In this document: positions 1 through 11,735 of the stretch, piece after piece | Position numbering within the stretch: position 1 is the stretch's first letter | Layout of the letters: every line of letters starts with the position of its first letter | DNA from: Symsagittifera roscoffensis | Taxonomy: Eukaryota; Xenacoelomorpha; Acoela; Convolutidae | Direction: 5' to 3' | DNA: 64,000 nucleotides | NCBI RefSeq assembly: GCF_963678635.1 | Contig: NC_087069.1 | Span: 35,257,959-35,321,958, forward strand | The notes under the pieces: model-generated | What the model was told of the DNA's origin: nothing | The model's database searches: none | The model's input: the letters and a program-made list of their open reading frames with translations, nothing else | Program-made: the position numbers and the translations under genes

Positions 1-3000
1 CATCCAGTTTAGCTCTCACATCTGAATCTATAGTTGATGAGATCTCGCTGTAGTTATCCATCTCTAATGAAGAGTCTTTCGAGGTCGGGTCAGATACGTT
101 GGTGTTCGAAGAATTTTCAAGGAGTTGGGTCTTCGTGGTTGATGCTGCAAGTCTGCCCGTCGGGAGGGAGTTTCTTGAAGACCATGTCAAAGTAGTTTCT
201 GCGACTAAGATCTGTGCCTCCGCTAATGGATTCAGAAGAGGGGGTGCCTCCGCTAATGGAGTCAAAAGATCCGAAGGAGAGTTGACCGAGAAAGTAGACA
301 ATTCCGGTGCCTGTGAGAATACAGAAGTTATCGCCCCTAGGTCGTCTTTCTCTTGCACCACGTCGATAAATCGTCGATTTCCGTAAAACTGTGGGGGGCC
401 CACATTTCTACGTGGTCTGGAGTTTCTGGTCTTTGGAGTCACACTGGTCGTCTGTTCCGGAATACTGTCTATCATAATAGGATTGTCCTGAGATCCTTCA
501 CTAGTATTCGCGTGGTGTATGACTACAATCTCCCGTGAGTCGTTGTTTGCTGTTCCTTCTGAGCTCAATGGTGGGGTTTCGGAATGACCTGTAATACTTA
601 AGCCCTGATTAGTCTCCGAGTAGGGGTTTTGAGGTACGTTATTATTGGTCACATCGTCAAAGTAATCCTCGATTATCCCGTCCCACGAATCTAGGTTTAA
701 GGAAGATGAACTTGAAGAAAGTTTAGGAGAGTCTTGAGTGGCCGAGCTCGCAGTCGGTGCGCTAGTCCCTGAACTGATAATCTCCGTTCTCGGGGTGCCT
801 TGTCTCGAATGGCCAGCTGATATCGTTCCAGTTTTCTTCGGTGGAGAGAGTTTCCTTTTCCCAGCTAAACTCGAATGAATATGAGTATTATGCCCAGTGG
901 GTGTCTGATTAACTATTATCTTTTTGGGCCCCGGGAGTATTTTTCCTTTTAGAGCCAGATCCGATTTACGTAAAACGTGGCCATTGTCGAGGGTAACTGT
1001 GTGCTCTGAAGAATCGATTATATCCTTCTTAACTAGATTAAAGTAAGGATCCCCATTTTTTCTGATAGACACCTTTCTATATAAGTTACCTCCCGTTACT
1101 GCTTTTCTTTTTCCCAGTGGATCTAACGTTCGGGTAGTGTCGTCCGGAGTTGTGCGTAGGCTGAACGTCCTAGCTAATGGCAAGTTTTCTTCTGGGTCCG
1201 ACGTGCTTTCCCTTTCCTCGTCCAGATAGCCATCTTCTGCCCCGTCGTGTAGTTCCCAGTTAGTAGCCCGCTCTTTTGACAAGATAGCCTTTCCTTTATC
1301 TAAATGTTCAATATTGGACATGAGATTTTTCCACCTAGTGTTCGCTACTCTATTAAAATGCTTTTCAAACGGGGTACAGCCGATCGCCGTTTGCTTTGAG
1401 ATTCTCAGATTCCAGATGATTTTCTCGATCGAATCGTTTAGAGATGGTTTGGGTATTTCGAATGACATTGCCAGTAATTTCGATTTAATTGTGTGCACAA
1501 GTTTTTCCACTAGCCCGTTAGATCTGTGGTCTCCGACCGTACAGTAAATGATTTCTATATTAAATTTATCGCAGAAGTTTTTGAAATCGTGTGAAAGAAA
1601 GCATGACCCATGGTCGACTCTAATTTTTCTTGGGAATCCGTGAAGATGACAGTAATCGTTTAGGAATGCAATTACATTTCTTGTAGAGATGTTATTGACA
1701 ATCTTGGCCGAAGGAAACTTAGTGTAGCGGTCGATACAAAGTAGAATGTATTTGTTGTTACCCCAACTAGCGTCCAAGGGTCCCGCAAAATCCAAATTGA
1801 TTTCTTCGTTCGCGAATGTCAACGTCGGGAGTTTCGAAATATTAGTGGTGCCTAGTATCACTTTAATGTTCTTACCCGCTTTTAAACATTGGGTACATGT
1901 TCTCCCGTGATGGTAGATTTCCCGATAAATATGTGGCCACCACAAATATTCTGCGAGGGATTTCATCCCGAACTGTCCTGGGTGAGTCTCGTGTAACATT
2001 GAATTAAAAGTTCCCCTGATGGTAGCTGGGACGACTAGTTTGTTGTCCAAAAAGAGTAGATCATCCTTCACGGGTAAGTCTTTAGTGTAGTTCTTCATGT
2101 AGGTCCCGTGTATGCCCATCGGTCGATTCCGCTTTATCGTCTCTATCAAATCCCACAGCACCTTGTCTTCTCTCGTCATGATCTGAAGCAATTTCTTCGA
2201 ACAGTGGTTCTCTGGGCGAATTGGGGAAATCGGTAAATTCAGATCGGCCTTATATCTTCTTAAGAGATCTGCGTGGTCTTGTGGAAGTTTGTCGTCTCTG
2301 AATTTGAGAGCAATATTATGTTCTTCGGGGATAATCAAAAGGGGTTCGATCACTTTGTCCATTGGGAGTTCTTGTTTTTTCTTGTTAGGTGGTATGAGGT
2401 GTCTGTTTAGAAGTAAAAAATGTAGAAGGACTTTGTCCGAAAAAGTAATACTTTTAAAATTAAATTTTGAATTGTCGACTGGTTGGCAATTTGTAGTACA
2501 ATTTTCTGTCCGAGAATGGTTATTGTGGCAAATTTTTATCGACTGAGCGATACAAGATATGATAGCAGCAATAATCTTGAGGTTGAGTAAAGCTAACGAG
2601 CTATTCGGCTGATTCTGACCAATCACGTCGCTTGAATTTTTGTTTCCCGATGGGATTGTATTAACTCGTGAATTAGTATTTACAGCGACCGTTGGTCTAT
2701 CTACAGAATTTACAGTAAGTAATTTAGACTGTATTTTAGTCGATAAAATATTCTGAATTCTGTCGATTGAAGCGACTACAAATTCATCGTCATAATGTGA
2801 AATTGGAAGGGCTTTGCCCAAAGGAAGTCTAGATAAAAGGTCAGTAAAGCCCATGTCCTTTCCTGGTAAATGTGAAATTTTAAAATTGAAAGGTAAGAGT
2901 CTGTTTACCCAGCGGGTCAATCGACTGTGCATCGTTTTATTGCCATGATTTGCCGAAAGTGCTGATAGTAAAGCTTTATGGTCAGTGACTATTTGGAATT

Positions 3001-4602
3001 CTGTTCCGTACAGGTAGTTTCTGAAATGTTCTGTAGCCCATACGACTCCCAGTAACTCTAGTTCGTTGGTAGAATATTTCATTTCATGGTTGTTTAAAAA
3101 TCTGGATGCAAATGCGATTGTTTTCCACTGGTCGTCCTGTAATTGTTCTAGGGTAGCCCCTAGTCCGCTATGTGAAGCGTCCGTTTTTAGTCTTGTCTTC
3201 TCTTTTATATCAAAGTGGCTGTTTTCTGCAATATTTACAATTTCGGTTTTTAACTTCTCAAACGCTATTGAATGGCTGGTATCCCATTTGTATAGCGATT
3301 TTTTGTTTAGAAGAGGTCGAAGAGGGGAGCTTAAAGTGGATAAATTAGGGACGAATTTTACATATTGGTTTATTGAGCCGAAAAATGAGCGAAGTTCAGA
3401 AATATTCTTCGGGGTTCGCAAATTTTTTATAGCGTCGGCTTTACCAACCAACGGTCGTACTCCATTGCCTGAGATCTTGAAGCCAAGCCATTCGATGTCA
3501 GATTTAAAAAATGCGCATTTCCCCCATTTCACTGCCATGTTGTTCTTATCTAAGATTGATAAAATTTTGTGCACTATCGCTTTATGTTCTTCCAGCGATC
3601 CACGAGAGGCTACCAGGATGTCGTCTATGTAACAATTTGTAAACGGGATATTTTTCAACATTGAGTCCATGACCCGTTGGAATTCATTGGGCATGTCTCC
3701 TAATCCGTAAAATCCAGTTAGAAACCGATACGTTCCAGTCGTTTCGCCGCCTACTATGCTAAAATTGCACTGTTTACTGGTTTGATTGCAAAGTTGAAGT
3801 TGGCTATATGCGTTTTTCAGGTCTAAGTTACTAAACCACACTCGCCCGTTGGGTTTTTCTGAAATTTGGAGTGCCACGTTATCAATCAGTTCGTGTATAT
3901 TCGGCATTTGATACTTATTTTTAAAAAGTTGATCATTTAAAAGCTTGGAATCCAGTGCCAGTTTTATTGAAGAATCCTTTTCCGAGTGATTACAATTGGA
4001 CTGATGAAGCAGTCTTCGTCGCATTTCTCTTATTTTATTATGTGACCTTCTTTTTCCATTCTTTTTAATTCATCGTTCACTGCCGCGAGTAAATGGAGTG
4101 GTACTCTTCTCCCTTTGGACTGTATTGGTTTAAAAGGTGTGTGAAAATGGGTTACCTTCCGATCGTTAGGTATTTTCCCCACTCTAGTGAATAAGTCCTT
4201 AAACTCGTTAAAAATGTTGTCTGATAAAGAAGGTAAGTTTTTGTACTCACTCTCAAGTGTGGGTTGATTGACCATGCAGATTGGTTGCGGGCATTTCCTC
4301 TGCAAAATTTCTATGCCCAGTTTGGGTAAATTGTCGTTCCCCAATATGTTACGCTCGTGTCCGCCGGTTATGAAGAATGGGGTTTCTTCGCTGATCCACC
4401 CATTGGACTGTGTTCTGACAATTACTTTTCCCAAGATATTGATCGTATCGTTGGTGAATCCGCAGTATAGGTCTTTTATTCTTTTCTCCACTGGGTGTAT
4501 CTTAAGGTTTGGGTATCTTAGTTTGATTTCATGTAGAACATTCTGTTTTAAAAAGCTTACAGGACTTGCTGAATCTACCGGTATGTTCATATTTACAATC
4601 AT
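1..4602 (-). pseudogene. pol: Pol polyprotein (PR-RT-RNaseH-IN) of the Ty3/gypsy element
   Basis: Protease: first residues MNIPVDSASP (about 4575) and ILGNDNLPKLG (about 4340); the active-site triplet reads DSA. RT: the N-terminus is broken by TAA at 4030-4032 and by loss of one A in an A-run near 3980. From there one frame is open to the window edge, over 1300 codons. The catalytic YIDD is at 3620-3631. RNase H: TDAS at about 3175, ELELL, and TDHKALL at about 2975. Integrase: zinc site LHETH with CTQC (about 2000-1890), then the triad INLDFAGPL (about 1790), VDHGS (about 1610) and GLVEKL (about 1515). After integrase comes a long Ser/Thr/Pro/Glu-rich tail of over 450 codons, still open at position 1. 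Two lesions in an otherwise clean 1.5-kilocodon frame suggest recent inactivation. Confidence 0.92.
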
Positions 4603-5797
4603 GTCCTAGGTTCAGGAGTTTCTTTGTTTCAAGACCATTATTGTCGTAAATAGTTCTGACACTCAACACCGAGAAGTCGTCATCGTCACTCTGTCCGTAC
4701 TCATTCCACGCCTTTATCACGTCGCACGATTCTTTTTCTTCCATCCACGAGTTTTCCGGAGGTGTGTATGTACAATTCTCAGTATTTACGAAATTATTTG
4801 ATACATTATTTACAGTTGGTCTCTTATTGCGTGATTTACATAATTTGGCGAAGTGTCCCTTAGAGTTGCAGTTTTTACAAGTTATGTCCTTCGCTGGGCA
4901 AACATTTAAGTGCTCTTTCGTAAATGTATTTCCGCACTTCATGCATGAGTTACTCCTTTCGATGTTTAAGCTTGGTTCTTTTTTGATATGATTGTGGTTA
5001 CTAAACGATTTAAAAGTTGTCCCGTTGGTCGATGACCGTGACATATTTGTCAGTTTCTGGTGATTAAAATATCCCTTTTCATCGATTAGGGCTTGATTAA
5101 GTGCTTCCGACGGGCTTATGGTAGCTGAAAGTAGCTTCCTCCGGGTGTATGTGTTCTTCATATTGCAAATGAAGATATCCCTTATCCATTCTGCCTCGTC
5201 GGATTCCTTGATGTTGCACGTGCTGGCTAGGTCCGTCAGTGCTCTCCAGAATTGTTCGTACGACTCACGATCTTTTTGTTTTCGGTTTAGAAGTTTATAT
5301 CTTTCGAACGTAGTATTGGGCGGTTTGTTAAATGCTGCGTCTAGTAGAGTCTAGAACTCAGAGAACGATATTGCTAAAATCTTGACTCTCGGGTTCTTTT
5401 GTGTAAAAACTCTTTTTCCTTCGCTCCCTAGGGCTAAAAATAAAATTGATCGCAGTTTCTTGTCCGCCTCCGTTCGTCTCATTCCATTAAATTTTCTTTT
5501 CTCTTCGTTGATCCGTTTCTCTTCTGCGGATTCGTACTGTTTCATTGTGCTTTTGTTCCTGCTCTCTCTGTTGGCTTTTTCCGCGTCCGACTCGCTGCCT
5601 GTCGCCTGTTCCAAAATTGGAATTTGCGTCTCCGGTATCTCTGGTCCATGTAGGCTCTCTAAATCCAGATTTTCTTTCGCTATGATCGCCAATTGGAATT
5701 GGTCGCTCCATTGGGTCCAAGCATGCGGTGGCTCTAGGGTGTGATTAGGCCAAAAGGGGGGAATTCCACGCACGTTCGAATCATTTGACTGCGCCAT
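4529..5797 (-). pseudogene. gag: Gag of the minus-strand Ty3/gypsy element, one in-frame stop
   Basis: Structural Gag polyprotein of about 423 codons. It starts at an ATG at 5797 (MAQSNDSNVRGIPPFWPNH) and stays in one frame to 4529, interrupted only by a TAG at 5351-5353. Reading resumes in the same frame with TLLDAAFNKPPNTTF, so the stop looks like a point mutation, probably of a Trp codon. The first third has the aromatic WTQWSDQF stretch usual for gypsy Gag N-termini, followed by a charged Glu/Lys/Arg segment. Near the C-terminus are two Cys/His nucleic-acid binding knuckles: CMKCGNTF..HLNVC (about 4940) and CKNCNSKGHFAKLC (about 4880), a canonical CCHC. The last 74 bases overlap pol in another frame, which implies programmed frameshifting in the active ancestor. 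Confidence 0.85.
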
Positions 5798-6820
5798 AAT
5801 AAACTAATCTAATTCTAGTATCTATGTACAAGTATGTACATAAGCTTAAGTGTTAAAACGTTAAAAGGAAGTAGTTGAATTAAGACGTTAAAAAGGACAA
5901 CTGAACTTCCGTTCATATCGACCGATGGTCGTAACTAAACTGGTATTAATTAAAATACCGAAGGTCATTATAACAAACTAAAAACAAATCACAACAATGA
6001 CATTCGAAAAAAGATTGTAAACGAGATATTTCCAATCACCTCTCGTGGTCCCTGTGAAAGTTTTAGCTGATTTTGTCGTATCTGCGATAAGCTTGTCTGA
6101 AAACTTTGTGCAAAATACGCATACCTTGTTGTTATCGCGATCGCTGCTTCATCGGATGTTAATGCAATACCCCCACATGCTTTGACCAATTTTGTCGAAA
6201 CTGTTTTGGTGTAGTTTTTGAAAACGCCGAAGAAATTGAATCGCATTCTGCTAAAAATTCTGTAAATACCTTTTTCCTGTATTAAAAGGCGGTTCATCAA
6301 CTGGTTTCTGAACAGTTTCGAAAGAGTTCAATGCCTTGTTCTTGATATTGAATTATCAAAATAAGGTTGCATTTGCTTTCTAAAAATCATGGATTTTCCA
6401 TGAATGTCGCGCACGAGGCAAATACTAGTTTTTCGCCAAAACGTAAAAAACAAGTCTAAATATTGGTTCTTTCGTCACGCCCTCCATCGCGCGTCATCTT
6501 CGAGTGGTATTCTCTGTAGTAAGCTGTTTGGGTTCTCGCCGGACTCAGTGAAGTGGTTCCACGGTTTCTTCCAATACTCAGTTTCAAAATGTCTCCATGT
6601 AATGCAAAATTTTAGTTTATATGGAAAGAGGCCACTTTCTTTTAAAAGCAAAAACGATACTTGTTAGTTTGTTTTACCATGGTATTTTAGTCCTGCAATT
6701 TTTTGTAATCTGTTTTTTGTCATAATATCCGAACATCAATGATTTAAAGTGTAGTTCAGTCGCAGCCCGTTGTGAAATGTTCCGGTCCGAATTTGAATTG
6801 TCCACGCAAGCAGCCATTGT
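5798..6820. other. Region right of gypsy gag; expected place of 5' leader/LTR, not recognised
   Basis: I found no direct repeat, TG..CA bounded LTR or clear TGG-type primer binding site here. Without the other LTR, which lies outside the window, the boundary of the element cannot be drawn. The stretch contains one 103-codon minus-strand ORF (5989-6300), described separately, and a weak plus ORF (6404-6667) with no recognisable motif. Confidence 0.5.
5989..6300 (-). other. Unrecognised 103-codon ORF upstream of gypsy gag
   Basis: An ATG-initiated frame on the same strand as the gypsy element, ending 191 bases before its gag start. The peptide starts MMNRLLIQEKGIYRIF and contains a stretch resembling an amphipathic helix (FAQSFQTSLSQIRQNQLKL). 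I recognise no domain. It may be a leader ORF, part of an LTR, or chance. It is listed because it is the longest frame in an otherwise empty 1 kb. Confidence 0.15.
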
Positions 6821-7680
6821 TTGAATCCGCAAAGATACTGCTACAACTTTTCAAGTAACAAAAATACAAACATCATTGATAAAAATCCGTCAAAAATAAT
6901 TTATAAGTCAATGCATTTTGATCAGGTATTTCCATCAAGGACAAAATTGGACAAACAGCACTATAGAAGAAAATCAGGCATCAAATTTAAATTACCACGT
7001 TTTCAAACTCACCCAGAAACAGAATACGCATGTAAATATATACAATCACTATTCAATATTTAGAAAAATTAGTGGGAAGTGAAAACCGTAAGATACAAGA
7101 ACTGACATTTTTGTTATTGCTGACACAGCAACGAACAGACAGTGGAACGATAAAAAGTCTTACAAACCTATCTCACTACAAAAAAAACATTGGACAAACA
7201 GAAGGAAAATTTAATTAGAAAGCCATCAGAGTATTTGTCTCAATATCAATCACTAATGTTTCAGGAATATTTCAAAATCTGATAAAAAAAAGATCACACC
7301 AGAAAACAACAATTTCAAGAACTTCTCACTAAAATGGATACAATCCAACGACAATTTAGCGACCAAAACCTCAAAAGACTCGTCGAAAGCAGGCTTCCCA
7401 CATAATGTTTTTGGATGGCCCTATTATATTCCAGAAAAATTAACATTTTCATAAGCAAAGTTTATTTTTTTAGGCTTTTTTAATTATTAAAGGAATGTAT
7501 AAAACATGTGCAACACATACATAAAAAAACAACACGCAAGCGCAAATCAATTAATATTCGCAGGATTTTTTTGATTTTTTTCAATTTCAATAAGCCAAGA
7601 TATTACATGAGGCACAAACTCAGGGCTACCAAATAGAGTCAAAAACCAAACAAAACGCATATTACGAACCAAAAAACAAC
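6821..7680 (+). pseudogene. Envelope-like glycoprotein remnant of element B
   Basis: A fragment with similarity to the envelope-like region of element A. The first part (6821-7063) contains PRFQTHPETEYACKY, matching TRFQIYQETEFACKY of element A near 33860-33905. The second (about 7280-7400) contains MDTIQRQ, matching the same motif at about 34752. The third (about 7545-7580) matches the ILFAGFFG membrane segment near 35160. Matches are short and separated by stops in all frames, so no functional product is possible. In such elements this region encodes a membrane fusion/attachment glycoprotein captured from a virus; that function is inferred from position and membrane segments, not from a recognised family signature. 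Confidence 0.6.
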
Positions 7681-7899
7681 ACACGCAACCCTACAGCGAA
7701 TTTACAATTCCAATCACAGAGCTTACCATTTCAAAATAACTACAAAAGGTTCCAAATGCAGAACATATTATACAGAATACAAACGACTCCCAACGAAGCC
7801 AAATTGAGAACAATATTTTCTCTGGGATCACACTTTGATTAAAAAAACAATAAAACACAGCCAAGTCTAATTCCTTATATTGTTTATGATCCACAAAAT

Positions 7900-9400
7900 C
7901 AAAACGATACATCTGAAAAAAAAATTAGAACAACCTCATACAATGAGTTTTCGTCATATAACAATGAAAAATGCAGCACACAAGAAGCCGCCAAATTGGA
8001 AACTTCAACCAATCTTTTTCTTATTATTCAGCATAACAACGGCAGCCCTTTTTCACATCAATCAATGAACCTCTCCTATCGCCCACCCGGTATTACCTTC
8101 CAAAATGTCCATTTTATCATCAAACTCACCCACCTGACGACTCCGCGCCAACTGCTTTTCACACCCTTAATTTGGCACAGGGCGCCACCGACGAAGTTTT
8201 AGTTTCCAAGCCAAGCCCCACTAGTAATAACTCCCAAGCGCTTTTTACCCCTATCACTCCCTAAACCACCTTAATTACCCTCAACTATAATTCCGATTCA
8301 TCATACACAGACGCTAGCCCTGTGTTTCAGCACTTTCTAGCATTAATAACGACACGCCTAGCCTAATAATCACCGATTAGTTAGAAAACGAACTAGAAAA
8401 ACTTATACAGCACCAACAGCTAATACCTCAGAACTAACAAACCACTCACTATACAACAATTAACCCACTCTGCCTCACCCTCAGTAACACCAATCGTTTA
8501 ACAGAATCCATCCCGAGCAGAACGCGTATTAATGAAACGGGGGTACCCAGCTTACCCTCCCAGATAGTTAGTAAATCACTCTTCCATATCCCGACTCCAC
8601 CGAAGCCATCATCTCAGACACACTTACACAGACGAATAAATACTGGTACATAATCCTTTTTCGACGAGATGAATACACATCAATACCTACACTTGCTTGA
8701 TTTTGCTAATATAATTTCACTAATCCGCTTAGCACGTCACCTACAAAACAAGATGACAATAAATTTTATACGTCAGCTATTCACCAGCTTCCTAATTCAG
8801 TTTAATTGAAAGATGTCATTAACATTGGCTTGTCATAGATACTCTGCTGCTACAATGCACACAAGTCCAGTCAGTTTTTGCCATGGCATGCTACGACCAC
8901 AACGTCCAAAGGTAAATGGACGAGTCATCATGCAACACCGACCTTAAATTAAATCCACAAATAACAGACAAGTTCTTTATTAAAACAGATTGTTTTTTCA
9001 ATTCACACTGCACTAAAAAAACTCGATAATGTCATACTTGATGCACTTAGTAACAACAAAACTTATAAACCATATTTCAGCAGCCATGATAATTTTCAAC
9101 TGTTTTTGTTACTCACTCCCAAAGACATGAATTGTGCACACGAGTTGATGTTGAAAAAAGAACTAACCCACACTCATACTTATTGTCGTTTTAGTCAAAG
9201 GAATTTTTTATACAAAGGTAACCTTCATTTAAATCATGCCACCGCTACATGTTCATAAATTTAAAGTACACTCCACTATATTTTTCAATTACACTTTTTG
9301 CATCAAGGTAACTAACTTGCACGGCATTCTTCGAAATTACAGTGCCGTTCGACAAATGTCTGAAACTTTCCCCACACTAATATTTTCCCCTCTTTCCCCC
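7900..9400 (+). pseudogene. Remnant of the conserved 3' ORF (post-env) of element B
   Basis: The first part (about 7900-8640) is rich in Pro, Ser and Thr codons, like the 35485-36010 segment of element A, with many stops. The second (about 8960-9395) aligns clearly at peptide level with the C-terminal domain of the element A 3' ORF: KFFIKT in both; NFQLFLLLTPKDMNC against KFQLFTLTFHFLSPQER; THTHTYCRFSQ against THTYTYYRFIQ; and GILRNYSAVRQM against GILRNYDPVHQM. The two copies are far apart in sequence yet keep these blocks in order, which argues that the ORF was protein-coding in their common ancestor. No known domain is recognised. Confidence 0.65.
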
Positions 9401-10950
9401 GAGTATACATGATCCTCACACACAGTTTCACTCTTAGGACCCATTCATGGCAAGAAGATTAATCATAAACTTTGTAATTTAAATCAAAACAATAACCACG
9501 ATTTTAAAAATCCCCCTAAAAAACTCACGATTATCAAAGCACTTGGGCTCTTTTGGCCATTACTACGCACATTAACTGTAAATAGCACGTTAGCAAAGCT
9601 CCTATTACAATCAGCCAACATCGATATTTTTTCTCTTAGATCTTTTCCCGATTCAAACTCCACGTAGAGATCCATTCAAGATTTAAAACTAAAGTTATAC
9701 TTTTAAGTTCAAATTTCTTGCACTCACAATTTTTTTTCCAGGTTTTCTCGATAGCTTCTCAAACATTTGGTAACTGTTGGAGTTAACTGCAGTAAACTCA
9801 AAACATAAAATCAAACTACCGCTAGTTTAGTAATTTAAAAACAGTAAAATTGTCACACAATGTGATAAAAAAATGAATCATAAGGTAAAAAATAAAATCA
9901 ACCTTCGCGTACACAAAAATTGTAAAAAACTCTCCAAGTTGCCCCTTCATATCGCCCTCTTTTAATAAACTGTTTAGAATTCTTGATAACTTCGCATCAC
10001 CATTTTTACTGCATGAATGAACTTAAAATTTAAAATTTCACAAACTAACTGATTACTTTTTTGAGCAGCTTTTACATGTTTCAAGCATCAACAGGACCCT
10101 ATGAAAATTTATTCAATCCCAAGGCAAAACTAATCGAAAATGATTTTCTTTCAAGCAAAAAAAGCGAAAGGCCAGAGACGTGACACAAAGAAAAGAACAG
10201 AATATGAATAAAAAACACACTACTCAAGAAACACTCAGAAGTATACTCCACCTGGCCTAGCCCACCAGTAAAGTACGTCCTGAGCATTCCAACTAGCCGG
10301 GGGGTTCAACAACCGCGCTATACCACGCTCAGAAATCGTGCACACAATTTTTTAACGATTACTTTAGGGTGAGCAACTCTTTGAAAAATCGAAATAATTA
10401 AAAAACGTCTGCAAAAACATTAAATTAGCGCAGGGTTAAATTTCTTTATAAAAAAAGAAAAATTAATACAACAACTATAGAAGGGAGATGAAAATTGACA
10501 ACATTTTGACTATGGAATGGCAAATCAATTGGTTTTGCTTGCCGCAGTCATAACCCTCACTGGATAAAACGTATGGAGCTAACATCGTAGCAGAGGAATC
10601 AATTGAAACCACACACTGGCCAACTCGTTGTCAAAACTCAAACATACGTATTTTATTGTCTTTTGGCACTTTACTCAGAGAATTCAACCTTTTTTTTTTG
10701 GTACTCGATCGATTACAAACAAATAGTGGGAACGCACGTAGTCTCGCTCTGACTTACAAAGCGACAATCTACGTTACATGAATCTGCACTCCAAAACGAA
10801 CTTTTCGGATTTACAACAAACCGTCATCATCATGACAAGTACTTCGCAGGCAAGTTCAATCTACACCCTCTGCAAACAATTTAGAAGACACTACAACCAC
10901 CCCTCACAAAAAAAAATGTGGAAACAAAATTTTCCTACGCCCCGCATGGC
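9400..10950. other. 3' noncoding part of element B
   Basis: AT-rich sequence with no supported gene; minus-strand ORFs at 9484-9675 and 10099-10287 carry no motif. Two patches resemble the element A 3' noncoding region: scattered 'cagtaaa' runs near 9790-9850 (compare 37545-37690) and the block 10243-10450 (compare 38185-38400). The latter contains GTCCTGAGCAT and 'gggtgagcaactctttgaaaa' against 'gggtgagtaactcttcaaaa'. Confidence 0.5.
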
Positions 10951-11315
10951 TGAATCAAGTTGAAAACAAGTATTTTATTCATACTTCGGTATTTCTCACT
11001 TTGAAATATTAAGAGCTAACCAATCATGATCCATGACTAAAATTTACGATTGTTTGTGAAGCTGAAATCAATCTGAGTTTCAGTCAGAAAATTAATAATA
11101 AACGTTAAAATCTGTTACCTTCTTCTCTCCTCTAACTTCGCGTTAAACCAGTACATCTCTCGGTCTATTGAGACTAAAAATATAAAATAGAAGATTAAGT
11201 TAGGTTTGGTGTTAGACTAAGAATTTGTAAGAAGTTATCCGGCCGAAAAAAGATTATCCGCGTAACGAACAGACGGTTTACCTATCCGAAATTACCTCAT
11301 TGGAAGGCCACCCCA
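10951..11315 (+). repeat. LTR of element B (about 365 bp)
   Basis: Starts TGAATCAAG and ends about CCCCA. It aligns along its length with the LTRs of element A: the early block 'taaccaatca.gatccat', the middle 'tctattgag', and the late block 'atccggccgaaaa..gat', 'cgaacagacggt', 'cctatccgaaattac'. Divergence is clearly larger than between the two LTRs of element A. The element A palindrome survives only as CTGAAA..TTTCAG. A second, nearly identical copy at 14271-14635 arose by the 3.3-kb tandem duplication and not by transposition. Confidence 0.75.
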
Positions 11316-11565
11316 GACGTAAATTTTTTCGTTTTAAAGGAAGTAGGTTGTTTCTTTACAGATAGCTCTGAGCGATTTTGAAAGTTTATCCTACAAGCTC
11401 TCGGAGGATCGGGCTATGAAATTATAAGTTTACATATAAATCTGTCAGCATTTTGCAAACTCTTGAGTAAGAAAGAAATTAAAAAGAAATACAAAATTTG
11501 AGATTTATAAAAAAAATAACTCGGAAAGAAACTCGGGAAAACAGGCAAAGAGATCAACTGAATCT

Positions 11566-11652
11566 GTAAGCGCTTGCTTTAAAATGTTTAATGATAACAA
11601 TATGAAATTAATCAACAGTTTTAGTTTGAAAATTAATGAAGAATCATTAAAA
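11566..11652. repeat. 87-bp direct repeat flanking the non-LTR insertions
   Basis: The block beginning GTAAGCGCTTGCTTTAAAAT and ending AATCATTAAAA occurs at 11566-11652, 14079-14153 (3' end altered), 14886-14971 and 17399-17485, that is, on both sides of each non-LTR copy. Such length is unusual for a target-site duplication but possible for target-primed insertion; alternatively it marks a tandem-duplication boundary. Because the minus-strand ORFs start with ATG inside this block, it also supplies their start codon. Confidence 0.8.
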
Positions 11653-11735
11653 CAAAAAAAACTGGATAGGATTCGAAACCACGCGTCCAGTTTCTCGCAC
11701 TACACCCAAACTGCCTTATTGGTATGCATAATAAT

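Larger units (their letters stand above)
1..5797 (-). mobile_element. Ty3/gypsy LTR retrotransposon, internal region (truncated by window edge)
   Basis: Reading the minus strand from 5797 leftwards gives gag, then protease, reverse transcriptase, RNase H and integrase in that order. Integrase after RNase H is the Ty3/gypsy order. The element leaves the window at position 1 before any 3' LTR, and I could not identify a 5' LTR or primer binding site to the right of gag (5798-6820). Base composition is balanced, unlike the AT-rich elements at 6821-11315 and 18642-39420, so this is a separate lineage. Only three lesions are visible: a stop in gag, a stop in the RT N-terminus and a one-base slip just after it. 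Confidence 0.93.
6821..11315 (+). mobile_element. Decayed 3' half of an env-bearing LTR element ('element B')
   Basis: Segments of this stretch match, in the same order and strand, the 3' half of the complete element at 18642-39420. In order: the envelope-like region (6821-7680), the Ser/Pro-rich and conserved parts of the 3' ORF (about 7900-9400), a 3' noncoding block with a shared GGCCTA..CC/CGTCCTGAGCAT motif (about 10240-10450 versus 38180-38400), and an LTR (10951-11315 versus 39006-39420). Stops and frameshifts are frequent and no part of gag or pol is present, so it is a 5'-truncated, old and diverged relative, not a duplicate of element A. Confidence 0.75.

Noticed and set aside
99-3632. 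Plus-strand ORFs within the gypsy pol
   Set aside because: Antisense to a continuous, motif-bearing pol frame.
10951-11315. Element B LTR as a 5' LTR of a second element extending right
   Set aside because: The env and 3' ORF remnants lie to its left in plus orientation, and no primer site, leader ORF or gag follows to the right.
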